From: Candidatus Omnitrophota bacterium
GTDB lineage: Bacteria; Omnitrophota; Gorgyraeia; Zapsychrales; Zapsychraceae
Direction: 5' to 3'
Length of the DNA: 47,673 nt
Assembly: GCA_021108075.1 (NCBI GenBank)
Contig: JAIORP010000047.1
Location: forward strand, 1-47,673
Shown: positions 28,097-37,207 of the stretch, piece by piece
Position numbering within the stretch: position 1 is the stretch's first letter
Layout: each line of letters opens with the position of its first letter
The notes under the pieces: model-generated
What the model was told of the DNA's origin: nothing
Database searches by the model: none
What the model saw: the letters and a program-made list of their open reading frames with translations, nothing else
Translations under genes and position numbers: made by a program

Positions 28097-28148
28097 GGCA
28101 ATGAGGCCATCTTTAAAGCAATGCAGCTTTTTAAAGATGGCTTTTTTT
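28097..28148 (+). promoter_or_regulatory. Attenuator module 3: ANTAR-type hexaloop pair plus terminator
   Basis: GGC [AATGAG] GCC (28097-28108) is a short hexaloop hairpin with A1 and G4; its stem is weaker than in modules 1 and 2. The terminator runs GCCATCTTTAAAGC (28106-28119), loop AATGCA (A1, G4), and GCTTT...AAAGATGGC (28126-28141) with a two-U bulge, then seven T. It lies 60 nt before the porin gene. Confidence 0.7.
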
Positions 28149-28207
28149 GTCGAGAAACAGGAAGTTCAAAAAAAATTAAACTAAGAACAAAACAGGAGGA
28201 AAGTAAA

Positions 28208-28999
28208 ATGAAAAAAACATTTTTAAACCTAACATTAACAATTTTAATTGCTTTGGGGTTAATTGCTGTGAGTAAAGATGCAGTAGCTGAAACATTGTTC
28301 GGAGATTATTTAAAGGAAAAAGGTATCGATGTGGAAGTATCTGCCTCAATGGATTTTTACAGTAAATATGTCTGGCGCGGATTTCTTTTAGATGATGATT
28401 GTGTTCTGCAACCGGGTTTTACAATATCTGCAGCCGGGTTTGAAGGTGGATTTTGGGGAAGCTGGGATGTGGATGCAAATGATTCCCTTAATTCAGATGA
28501 AGTTGACGGATGGATTAGTTACAATTTTGATTTGGGTTTTATTGATGAAGCACTTGAAATAGTCGGGCTTTCAGTAGGCAACACCTGGTATGACTTTCCG
28601 GGGGCAGATCTTTATACTAAAGAACTTTATATCGGAATAACACTGGATACCCTGCTTTCTCCATATTTTACCTGGTACCACGATTACGGCGAAGAAGCCT
28701 CAGGCGGTGCGGATGGTAACTATTACGCAATCGGCGCCGGGCATAGTTTTGATCTTGTTGAAAATTACGGGATCACTTTGGACATAGGCAGTGAGGTTGG
28801 TTTTAATGACGGGGCGTTTATTGCCGGTGACGGGGGTTATTACCTTGCTACTTTGGGGATTACAGTGCCTTTGACTGAAACGTTGACGATGTCTCCTTGT
28901 CTTGGTTATAGCGTGCCGTTTGGGGATCTGGAAGATTCGGCTGACGGTAATCAGCACGAACAATTTTACGGAGGGGTTTCTCTGGCTTTTAGATTTTAA
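28208..28999 (+). CDS. TorF-family putative porin (outer-membrane beta-barrel)
   Basis: 263 residues with a signal peptide ending near VSKDAVAE and alternating beta-strand segments finishing in a C-terminal phenylalanine (GGVSLAFRF), typical of outer-membrane barrels. SMDFYSKYVWRGF matches the start of TorF/Gcw_chp-type proteins. It is the first gene behind the triple attenuator and precedes amtB by 58 nt, so it probably lets small solutes, perhaps ammonium, across the outer membrane under nitrogen limitation (inference). ATG 28208 has AGGAGG upstream; the frame extends into the leader but without a start that fits. Confidence 0.8.
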   Translation: MKKTFLNLTLTILIALGLIAVSKDAVAETLFGDYLKEKGIDVEVSASMDFYSKYVWRGFLLDDDCVLQPGFTISAAGFEGGFWGSWDVDANDSLNSDEVDGWISYNFDLGFIDEALEIVGLSVGNTWYDFPGADLYTKELYIGITLDTLLSPYFTWYHDYGEEASGGADGNYYAIGAGHSFDLVENYGITLDIGSEVGFNDGAFIAGDGGYYLATLGITVPLTETLTMSPCLGYSVPFGDLEDSADGNQHEQFYGGVSLAFRF

Positions 29000-29057
29000 A
29001 CTTTTATCTTAAAACACAGCACTGAATAATAATATTTGTTGTTAAAAGGAGGTAAAA

Positions 29058-30461
29058 ATGTTTTGGAAATTATCAAAATTTAAAAAAAAGTTGCTGCCCG
29101 GGATAGCAGTAATTAGCATGATGGTGTTGTGCTGTTTTAGTTTAACAGCTTTTGCTGATGACATTCCTACAGTAGCGTCTAATGCCGCGGCTATTGCCGA
29201 GAAAGGAATAGCACTGGATACTGTCTGGACGCTTATTGCCGGAATGCTGGTTATGCTGATGCAGGCAGGATTTGCCATGGTGGAGACAGGTTTTACTCGC
29301 GCTAAAAATGCATGCAACATTATGATGAAAAATTTAATGGATTTTTCAATTGGCTCTATTGCGTATTGGGCGATAGGTTTCGGGATTATGTTTGGTGCAG
29401 GGAACATGCTTTTCGGTACCAGCGGTTTCTTCCTTAATGACACAGGAGAAACGTTTGCCTCTTTGAGTTGGAGCACTGTTCCTTTATCCTGTAAGTATTT
29501 TTTTCAAATGGTATTTGCCGCGACAGCAGCCACGATTGTTTCAGGCGCAATGGCAGAAAGGACAAAATTCAGCGGTTATCTTATTTTTAGTGTAGTGATT
29601 AGCGCTCTAATCTATCCGATCGTCGGACACTGGATATGGGGTGGCGGATGGCTGGCTGAAATTGGCATGTGGGATTTCGCGGGTTCAACCGTAGTCCACT
29701 CTACAGGGGCTTGGATTGCGTTAACAGGGGCAATTGTTTTGGGCCCGAGGCTGGGTAAATACAACAAGGATGGTTCATCTAATGCCATACCCGGGCACAG
29801 TCTTGTTTTCGCATCTCTGGGTGTTTTCCTTTTGTGGTTCGGCTGGTATGGTTTTAACCCGGGAAGCACGATGGGTGCTGTGACGGATATCGCACATATT
29901 GCAGTGACAACGACATTGGCAGCATCGGCAGCATCAATTGCAGCGATGTTTACTGCCTGGGGGATGTTTAAGAAACCGGATATTAGTATGGCCCTAAATG
30001 GCGCTTTGGCAGGTCTGGTGGGAATTACCGCGGGCTGTGCCTTTGTTTCTGCCGGCAGTGCTATCATTATTGGAATCGTAGCCGGTATTCTGGTTGTATG
30101 CGCGGTTGTTTTTATTGACAAGACTTTGCATGTTGATGACCCTGTCGGTGCTATTTCCGTGCACGGCGTCTGTGGCGCGTGGGGGACGATTGCCGTGGGA
30201 TTATTTGCACAGGATGTGTTTTGCCCGGGAACAACAGGTAACGGCCTTCTCTTTGGAGGAGGAGTTAAATTGTTAGTATCCCAGATAGCAGGTGTTGCCT
30301 CTGTTTTTGCATGGTGCATGGTTACAGGTTTTATTCTCTTCAATGTTATTAAAAATACAATCGGCCTGCGGGTCACCAAAGAAGAGGAATTAAGAGGCCT
30401 GGATATTGACGAGCACGGCATGGAGGCTTATTCAGGTTTTCAGATTTTTTCTAATCAGTAA
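29058..30461 (+). CDS. amtB: Ammonium transporter
   Basis: 467 residues, inner-membrane Amt/Rh family. A signal-like N-terminus ending FADD precedes 11 membrane segments. Family marks: MQAGFAMVETGFTRAKN, AATAATIVSGAMAERTKF, GSTVVHSTGAW and VHGVCGAWG, the last two holding the twin pore histidines. Strong Shine-Dalgarno AAAGGAGG. The PII gene follows 64 nt downstream, the classical amtB-glnK pair (here with glnK second), implying that GlnK blocks AmtB when ammonium is plentiful. Confidence 0.96.
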   Translation: MFWKLSKFKKKLLPGIAVISMMVLCCFSLTAFADDIPTVASNAAAIAEKGIALDTVWTLIAGMLVMLMQAGFAMVETGFTRAKNACNIMMKNLMDFSIGSIAYWAIGFGIMFGAGNMLFGTSGFFLNDTGETFASLSWSTVPLSCKYFFQMVFAATAATIVSGAMAERTKFSGYLIFSVVISALIYPIVGHWIWGGGWLAEIGMWDFAGSTVVHSTGAWIALTGAIVLGPRLGKYNKDGSSNAIPGHSLVFASLGVFLLWFGWYGFNPGSTMGAVTDIAHIAVTTTLAASAASIAAMFTAWGMFKKPDISMALNGALAGLVGITAGCAFVSAGSAIIIGIVAGILVVCAVVFIDKTLHVDDPVGAISVHGVCGAWGTIAVGLFAQDVFCPGTTGNGLLFGGGVKLLVSQIAGVASVFAWCMVTGFILFNVIKNTIGLRVTKEEELRGLDIDEHGMEAYSGFQIFSNQ

Positions 30462-30524
30462 TAAGTATGGGCGGAAAAAAATTCGCCCCACAAAATAAAA
30501 ATAATTTTTTTTAGGAGATAAAAA

Positions 30525-30866
30525 ATGAAATTAATTATTGCAATGATTCAACCGCATAAATTGCCGGATGTAAAAAAGGCTCTGTTTGATGCGGATGTCC
30601 ACAAAATGACAGTTACAAATGTATTGGGCTGCGGCCAGCAAAAAGGTTACAGCGAGACTTACCGTGGGGTTGTCCATGAAATAAATCTTCTGAAGAAGGT
30701 GAGGCTCGAGATCGCGGTTAATAAAGAATATGTTGATGTTACAACAAAAGCAATTATTAAGGGGGCGAGAACAGGTAATATCGGAGATGGTAAAATTTTT
30801 GTTCTGGATCTTCCCGAGTGTATACGAATAAGAACCGAAGAAAAAGGTAGTACAGCAATCGGGTAA
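30525..30866 (+). CDS. glnK: PII nitrogen regulatory protein, GlnK-like
   Basis: 113 residues, trimeric signal protein sensing 2-oxoglutarate and ATP/ADP. T-loop [19 protein letters not shown] keeps Tyr46-Arg47 but has His at position 51 where enterobacterial PII proteins carry the uridylylated Tyr. The B-loop is [11 protein letters not shown]. Next to amtB, so regulation of ammonium entry by direct binding is likely. Without Tyr51, uridylylation at that site is not possible. Confidence 0.95.
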   Translation: MKLIIAMIQPHKLPDVKKALFDADVHKMTVTNVLGCGQQKGYSETYRGVVHEINLLKKVRLEIAVNKEYVDVTTKAIIKGARTGNIGDGKIFVLDLPECIRIRTEEKGSTAIG

Positions 30867-30892
30867 ATAATTTTTTAAAATTTTGAAATAAC

Positions 30893-31780
<888 letters not shown>

Positions 31781-31842
31781 AGTTGTAGAAGAAAAAGAGA
31801 TCGCAGAAAGAAACTGCTGCGGTTACCAGAGAGGAGATAGAG

Positions 31843-32169
31843 ATGTTAATGATTCGTTCAATTGTAAGGCGTGAAAAAGCTGACGCAGTGCTTGCTGGTT
31901 TGCTTGAGGCAGGGTATCCGGCGGTTACAAAAGTGGATGTTTTTGGCAGGGGAAAACAGCGAGGCTTAAAGGTCGGCAATGTTACTTATGACGAGCTTCC
32001 CAAGGAACTGCTTCTTACGGTTATTCAGGATAAGGATAAAGAGTTTGTGATAAAGACAATAATGGCAAAGGCAAAGACAGGCGATGCCGGCGCGTTTGGT
32101 GATGGCAAGATATTTGTCTCTCCGGTAACAGAGTGTTACACAATAAGTTCAGGCGTTAAAGGAATATGA
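31843..32169 (+). CDS. nifI1: Nitrogenase regulatory PII-like protein NifI1
   Basis: 108 residues, PII fold (MLMIRSIVRREKADAVLAGLLEAGYPAVTKVDVFGRGKQRGLKV...TGDAGAFGDGKIFVSP). Located between nifH and nifD, the diagnostic position of the NifI1-NifI2 pair. In methanogens the pair binds NifDK and blocks NifH docking when 2-oxoglutarate is low, giving rapid ammonium switch-off. GAGGAG precedes ATG 31843. Confidence 0.95.
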   Translation: MLMIRSIVRREKADAVLAGLLEAGYPAVTKVDVFGRGKQRGLKVGNVTYDELPKELLLTVIQDKDKEFVIKTIMAKAKTGDAGAFGDGKIFVSPVTECYTISSGVKGI

Positions 32170-32179
32170 GGAGCGGAAG

Positions 32180-32584
32180 ATGAAAGAGGTAATGGCAGTA
32201 ATTCGTATTAATAAGATAAATGCTACAAAGAGGGCGCTAAACGCGGCGGGCATTACATCGTTCACTGCAACTGACAGGGTTTTAGGCAGAGGAAAGGGGC
32301 TTGTTGATTATCGAATTCTTGACGGTGCAAAGGCAGGAAGTCCGGAGGCGATTTCTTTGCTCGGTGGCGGGCCGTGTCTTGTACCTAAGAGATTGATTAT
32401 TGTAATTGTCTCTGATGATTTTTTAGATAGAACAGTAAAGGCAATCATTGATGTCAATCAGACGGGAAAAGCAGGGGATGGTAAAATTTTCGTAATGCCT
32501 GTTCTTGAGGCAACAAGAATAAGAACAGGTGAAACAATTAAAGGGGCATCTGGAGGCAGTGTCCTTGACTCGTCAGGAGCGTAA
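32180..32584 (+). CDS. nifI2: Nitrogenase regulatory PII-like protein NifI2
   Basis: 134 residues; PII core with the longer T-loop region typical of NifI2 (GRGKGLVDYRILDGAKAGSPEAISLLGG) and an extended C-terminus (KGASGGSVLDSSGA). Starts 11 nt after nifI1 and ends 2 nt before nifD, so all three are translated together. Acts with NifI1 as the 2-oxoglutarate-responsive off-switch of nitrogenase. Confidence 0.95.
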   Translation: MKEVMAVIRINKINATKRALNAAGITSFTATDRVLGRGKGLVDYRILDGAKAGSPEAISLLGGGPCLVPKRLIIVIVSDDFLDRTVKAIIDVNQTGKAGDGKIFVMPVLEATRIRTGETIKGASGGSVLDSSGA

Positions 32585-32586
32585 TT

Positions 32587-34212
32587 ATGGAAAAAATAAA
32601 AGAAGTAGTATTGCCTGATGGCGAGGTATTAATGGAAGATATTTTGTCAAAGTATCCGCCGAAGGTTGCAAAAAAAAGAAATAAATCAATAGTGTTTAAT
32701 GATCCTTCCAGGGATCAGCCGATACAGTCAAATGTCAGGACAGTGCCTGGAATTATTACTCAGCGAGGTTGTTGTTATGCCGGATGTAAAGGTGTTGTTC
32801 TTGGCCCTACGAGGGACATAATTAATCTTACACATGGCCCGATAGGATGTGGTTTTTACAGTTGGCTTACCCGCAGGAATCAGACGAGGCCGGGCCCTGA
32901 AGGGGATAATTATATGCCGTATTGTTTTTCAACGGATATGCAGGACGACAATATTGTTTTTGGCGGTGAAAAGAAATTAAAAGAGGCAATACAGGAGGCG
33001 TATGATATTTTTCATCCCAAGGCAATTGGAATTTTCGCAACATGTCCGGTCGGTTTAATCGGTGATGATATTCACAGTGTCGCAAAGGAGATGAAGGAAA
33101 AGCTCGGAATTAATATTTTTGGTTTTTCCTGCGAGGGGTACAAAGGTGTAAGCCAGTCTGCGGGGCATCATATTGCTAATAACCAGATATTCAAGCATGT
33201 CGTTGGACTGGATGATAAAAAGAAGAAAGGAAAATTTTTAATCAATCTGCTCGGTGAATACAATATCGGAGGCGATGCCTTTTTGATCGAGGATTTATTT
33301 GAGCGATGCGGGCTTACGCTGGTATCAACTTTCAGCGGTAATTCAAGCATTGAGCAGTTCGCGAATTGCCATACCGCTGATCTGAATCTTGTCATGTGCC
33401 ACCGTTCAATTAATTACGTTGCTGACATGATGGAAAAAAAGTTTGGCATCCCGTGGATGAAGATTAATTTTATCGGGGCAAACGCCTCTGCCGCGTCTTT
33501 AAGGCAGATAGGTAGATATTTTGACGATAAGGATCTCTCTCGACGCATAGAAAAGGTTATTGCAGAGGAGATGCCTGCGGTTGAAGCAGCTTGTAAAGAA
33601 GTAATGCCGCATACAAAAGGTAAACTGGCAATGATTTTTGTCGGAGGTTCACGCGCCCATCATTATCAGGAATTGTTTGCCGAGATAGGTATGCGCACTA
33701 TTGCCGCAGGATATGAGTTCGCGCACAAAGATGATTACGAGGGAAGAAAGGTTCTTCCTAATCTGAAAGTAGATGCGGACAGCAGGAATATTGAGGAGCT
33801 TGTGGTGGAAAAGGATCCTGAAAGATATAAATTGCGAAAGACGCAGGAAGAATTAAATAAACTGGAAAAAATAGGTATCAGGATGAAGGAATATGACGGG
33901 ATGATGCCTGAGATGGTAAATAAATCTTTTGTTATTGACGATATTAGTCAGCACGAAACAGAGATGCTGATTGCTAAATACAAGCCAGCGGTTTTTTGTG
34001 CAGGTATTAAAGAAAAATACACGGTACAGAAAAGCGGTGTGCCAATGAAACAATTGCACAGTTACGATTATGGCGGGCCTTTTGCTGTTTTTAAAGGAGC
34101 GGTTAATTTTTACAGGGAAATGGACAGGACAATTAATTCAAAAGTTTGGGGTTTAATTAAGCCCCCGTGGGATAGCAATCCTGAAATAACCGCGACGTTT
34201 GTTCTAGAGTAA
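32587..34212 (+). CDS. nifD: Nitrogenase molybdenum-iron protein alpha chain
   Basis: 541 residues. Holds FeMo-cofactor. P-cluster cysteines at 62, 88 and 153 (in RGCCYAGCKG, HGPIGCGFYS, CPVGLIGDD); cofactor ligands Cys271 (NLVMCHRS) and His491 (QLHSYDYGGPF). The catalytic QSAGHHIAN segment is conserved. The Cys-His spacing is 220, against 167 in the Azotobacter protein, so about 53 extra residues are inserted, as in clostridial NifD. nifVDG-type delta subunits are absent, so it is a molybdenum enzyme. Confidence 0.98.
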   Translation: MEKIKEVVLPDGEVLMEDILSKYPPKVAKKRNKSIVFNDPSRDQPIQSNVRTVPGIITQRGCCYAGCKGVVLGPTRDIINLTHGPIGCGFYSWLTRRNQTRPGPEGDNYMPYCFSTDMQDDNIVFGGEKKLKEAIQEAYDIFHPKAIGIFATCPVGLIGDDIHSVAKEMKEKLGINIFGFSCEGYKGVSQSAGHHIANNQIFKHVVGLDDKKKKGKFLINLLGEYNIGGDAFLIEDLFERCGLTLVSTFSGNSSIEQFANCHTADLNLVMCHRSINYVADMMEKKFGIPWMKINFIGANASAASLRQIGRYFDDKDLSRRIEKVIAEEMPAVEAACKEVMPHTKGKLAMIFVGGSRAHHYQELFAEIGMRTIAAGYEFAHKDDYEGRKVLPNLKVDADSRNIEELVVEKDPERYKLRKTQEELNKLEKIGIRMKEYDGMMPEMVNKSFVIDDISQHETEMLIAKYKPAVFCAGIKEKYTVQKSGVPMKQLHSYDYGGPFAVFKGAVNFYREMDRTINSKVWGLIKPPWDSNPEITATFVLE

Positions 34213-34231
34213 AGATAAATGGAGGGATGAA

Positions 34232-35614
34232 ATGCTTTTACGACATACGCCTAAAGAAATAAAAGAGAGGAAGGCCTTAACGGTAAATCCTGCCAAGACA
34301 TGCCAGCCGATTGGCGCGATGTACGCGGCGCTTGGAATACACGGGTGTATGCCGCACAGCCATGGTTCGCAGGGATGTTGCGCGTATCACAGAAGTGCCT
34401 TGACAAGGCATTACAAAGAACCGGTGATGGCGGCGACAAGTTCTTTTACCGAAGGCTCATCAGTTTTTGGAGGTCAGGCAAACTTGATTCAGGCTATTAA
34501 TAATATTTTTACAATTTATAGTCCTGACATAATCGCGGTTCACACAACATGTTTGTCCGAGACCATAGGCGATGACGTCAATCAGATTTGCCAAAAGGCA
34601 AGGGATGACGGAAAGGTTCCTGAAGGAAAACACGTGATTCATTGCAACACTCCAAGTTACGTCGGCTCGCACATTACAGGTTATTCAAACATGCTTAAAG
34701 GGATCATTAAATATTTTTCAAAGTCAACAGGCGTAAAAAAAGATCAGATAAATATTATCTCGGGGTGGGTAGAGCCTTCCGACATGAGAGAGATAAAAAG
34801 AATATGCCGACAGATGGGAGTAAAGATAGTTTTGTTCCCTGATACTTCTGACATCCTTGATGCCCCGCAGACAGGTGTGCATGCTTTTTATCCAAAAGGC
34901 GGAACAACAATACCTGAATTAATAAGCACAGGAGACAGCAAGTTCAGTCTCGCTCTTGGTGAATTTGCAACCGATGCCGCAGCAAAAGATCTTGACAGTA
35001 GATGCAAAGTCAAGTTTAAGACAATTGACCTGCCCATTGGTTTATCCGCTACTGACAGGTTTATTGTCGCGTTAAGTAATTCGGCAGATGTAGACGTTCC
35101 AGCGTCTGTTACAGAAGAAAGAGGCAGGCTTGTAGATATTATTACAGATATGCAGCAGTATTTTTACAATAAAAGAGTGGCTTTGTTTGGTGATCCCGAT
35201 CAGTTAATACCTCTTACTGAACTGCTTGTTGATTTGGACATGCGACCTGTTTATATTGTCAGCGGAACTTCCGGAAAGGTGTTTGAACGCAGGATAAGAG
35301 AAATTCTTGCTGAAAGTGTGCCGGACGCAAAGGTTAGGAACGGACATAATGCGGACTTATTTTTATTGCATCAATGGATTAAAAATGAACCTGTTGACCT
35401 GGTTATCGGTAATACCTATGGAAAATATATCGCAAGGGATGAGGATATCCCGTTTTTAAGAATGGGTTTTCCGATATTGGACAGGGTCGGGCATAGTTAT
35501 TTTCCAACAGTGGGATATTCAGGGGCAATGAGAATATTAGAGAAGATACTTAATTTGTTGATGGACAGGCAGGACAGAGATTCGTCAGAGGAGAGTTTTG
35601 AATTGGTGATGTAA
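34232..35614 (+). CDS. nifK: Nitrogenase molybdenum-iron protein beta chain
   Basis: 460 residues. Completes the P-cluster with Cys24, Cys49 and Cys107 (AKTCQPIGA, GSQGCCAYH, TTCLSETIGDD), spaced 25 and 58 as in the Azotobacter protein but 46 residues nearer the N-terminus. The short N-terminal arm matches clostridial-type NifK and complements the NifD insertion. GGAGGG precedes ATG 34232. The stop codon lies inside the inverted repeat that separates it from nifE. Confidence 0.98.
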   Translation: MLLRHTPKEIKERKALTVNPAKTCQPIGAMYAALGIHGCMPHSHGSQGCCAYHRSALTRHYKEPVMAATSSFTEGSSVFGGQANLIQAINNIFTIYSPDIIAVHTTCLSETIGDDVNQICQKARDDGKVPEGKHVIHCNTPSYVGSHITGYSNMLKGIIKYFSKSTGVKKDQINIISGWVEPSDMREIKRICRQMGVKIVLFPDTSDILDAPQTGVHAFYPKGGTTIPELISTGDSKFSLALGEFATDAAAKDLDSRCKVKFKTIDLPIGLSATDRFIVALSNSADVDVPASVTEERGRLVDIITDMQQYFYNKRVALFGDPDQLIPLTELLVDLDMRPVYIVSGTSGKVFERRIREILAESVPDAKVRNGHNADLFLLHQWIKNEPVDLVIGNTYGKYIARDEDIPFLRMGFPILDRVGHSYFPTVGYSGAMRILEKILNLLMDRQDRDSSEESFELVM

Positions 35615-35792
35615 GGGTTCAAGCAAGAATAAGTTCCCTTTTTGTTTCTTCATCTTCAGGTCATCTTTAACCGATTTTCAATCGCAATTTCCTCAACGTA
35701 GCTCGATACGCTTCGGAAATCACTCAATCAAATCGGTCAGATCTGACCTAAATTTGAAAGCTAAAAAGGGAACTTATTTTTGCTTGAACCCT
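35614..35792. repeat. 179-bp palindromic element between nifK and nifE
   Basis: Outer arms of 30 nt (35614-35643 and 35763-35792) match except one position; they begin AGGGTTCAAGCAAG and end CTTGCT-like complement GCTTGAACCCT. Inside, TAACCGATTTT and AAATCGGT, AGGTC and GACCT also face each other, so the whole segment is one long nested palindrome. Non-coding; MITE-like in form. Confidence 0.7.
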
Positions 35793-35802
35793 AATAACGT
35801 AG

Positions 35803-35853
35803 GGACAGCCCTCGCGCCTGCCTGTGCGTGTTCGCACGCAGACAGGGCTGTCC
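35803..35853 (+). repeat. GC-rich hairpin before nifE
   Basis: GGACAGCCCT (35803-35812) pairs with AGGGCTGTCC (35844-35853); the top TGCGTG pairs with CACGCA around a TTCG tetraloop. Without a T-run, so it is more likely an RNA-stabilising hairpin or an intergenic repeat than a terminator. Confidence 0.65.
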
Positions 35854-35871
35854 GTTAATCAAGGATAAAGA

Positions 35872-37206
35872 ATGCCAGAAATTTTAATCCAAAGAAAAAA
35901 ACAGGTTTTTAGAAAGGGTAAAGATGATTTTTCCATTAAATGTGGAAAGGATAGCACAGCAGGTTCTGTAAGCCAGAGGTCATGTGTCTTTTGCGGCTCA
36001 AGGGTTGTGCTATATCCGATAGTAGATGCCCTTCATCTTGTACACGGACCTATTGGATGCGCTGCGTATACCTGGGATCTTAGAGGATCACTTTCATCCG
36101 GACGTCAATTGCATAGAATGAGTTTTTCAACAGATCTTCAGGAGAAGGATGTTGTTTTCGGAGGTGAAAAAAAATTATATCAATCGCTCGTTGAATTGAT
36201 TGATAAATATAAACCGAAGTCAGCCTTTGTTTACGCGACGTGCATTGTTGGAATAATCGGAGACGATGTCGACGCGGTGTGTAAACGAGTCTCAAAGGAA
36301 AAAGGAGTACCTGTTTTACCCGTTCATTCGGAAGGTTTTAAGGGAACAAAAAAAGATGGATATAAAGCCGCGTGCGAGGCTCTTTTTAAGTTGGTTGGAA
36401 CTTCAGAAATAAAAGATACCGGAAAATTCAGCATAAACATTCTGGGAGATTTTAACATAGCAGGTGAAACATGGATGATACGGGACTATTACAGCCGTAT
36501 GGGAGTTGAGGTGGTATCGACAATCACAGGAGACGGCAGGACAGATGATATTTGCAGGGCACACGGGGCATCTTTAAACATTGTGCAGTGTTCGGGGTCA
36601 ATGATGTATCTGGCAAAAATGATGAAAGAAGAATACGGCATTCCTTTTATGCGGGTTTCATATTTTGGGATAGAAGATACCTCTGACGCGCTTTTAAAAG
36701 TGGCTGAATTTTTTAAAAATACGGAAATAGTCGCAAGAACGAAACAGTTAATAAAAGAAGAGACAGAGATTTATTTATCTGAAATTTATAAATATAAAAA
36801 TGAATTAGAAGGCAAGAAGGCAACGATTTATGTTGGAGGTGCATTTAAGGCTTTTTCTCTCATTAAGGCATTGGATATGATCGGGATGTCTGTTGCTGTT
36901 GTCGGGTCGCAGACAGGCAACCAGGATGATTACGCGAGATTAAAAGAGATGTGTGATGAAGGGACAATTATTCTGGATGACTCTAATCCTGTTGAGCTTG
37001 CACATTTTTCTTTAGAAAAAAATGTTGATATTTTTATCGGCGGAGTGAAAGAGCGGCCGATGGCATACAAGTTGGGAATAGGGTTTTGTGACCACAATCA
37101 TCACAGGAAAGAGGTGTTGACAGGATACAGGGGAACGTTGAATTTTGTTCGGGAGGTATATTCCTCTGTAATGAGCCCTGTCTGGAGATTTACAAACAGG
37201 AAATAA
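35872..37206 (+). CDS. nifE: Nitrogenase cofactor scaffold protein NifE
   Basis: 444 residues, homologous to NifD. With NifN it forms the scaffold on which the NifB product is converted to FeMo-cofactor before transfer to NifDK. Cysteines in RSCVFCGSR, HGPIGCAAYTWD and YATCIVGIIGDD are conserved. The NifD cofactor histidine equivalent is not obvious, as expected. AAGGA sits 6 nt before ATG 35872. nifN starts 1 nt after its stop. Confidence 0.95.
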   Translation: MPEILIQRKKQVFRKGKDDFSIKCGKDSTAGSVSQRSCVFCGSRVVLYPIVDALHLVHGPIGCAAYTWDLRGSLSSGRQLHRMSFSTDLQEKDVVFGGEKKLYQSLVELIDKYKPKSAFVYATCIVGIIGDDVDAVCKRVSKEKGVPVLPVHSEGFKGTKKDGYKAACEALFKLVGTSEIKDTGKFSINILGDFNIAGETWMIRDYYSRMGVEVVSTITGDGRTDDICRAHGASLNIVQCSGSMMYLAKMMKEEYGIPFMRVSYFGIEDTSDALLKVAEFFKNTEIVARTKQLIKEETEIYLSEIYKYKNELEGKKATIYVGGAFKAFSLIKALDMIGMSVAVVGSQTGNQDDYARLKEMCDEGTIILDDSNPVELAHFSLEKNVDIFIGGVKERPMAYKLGIGFCDHNHHRKEVLTGYRGTLNFVREVYSSVMSPVWRFTNRK

Positions 37207-37207
37207 A

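Noticed and set aside
27956..28148. Glutamine riboswitch or T-box
   Set aside because: No glnA/DP aptamer core and no T-box antiterminator sequence; three repeated terminators with A1/G4 loops fit ANTAR targets.
29612..30421. 269-codon open frame on the minus strand across amtB
   Set aside because: A shadow of the highly biased amtB sequence; proline-rich, low-complexity, no family resemblance.
32180..32584. nifI2 as a general glnB
   Set aside because: Its position between nifH and nifD, the long T-loop and the extended tail are specific to NifI2.
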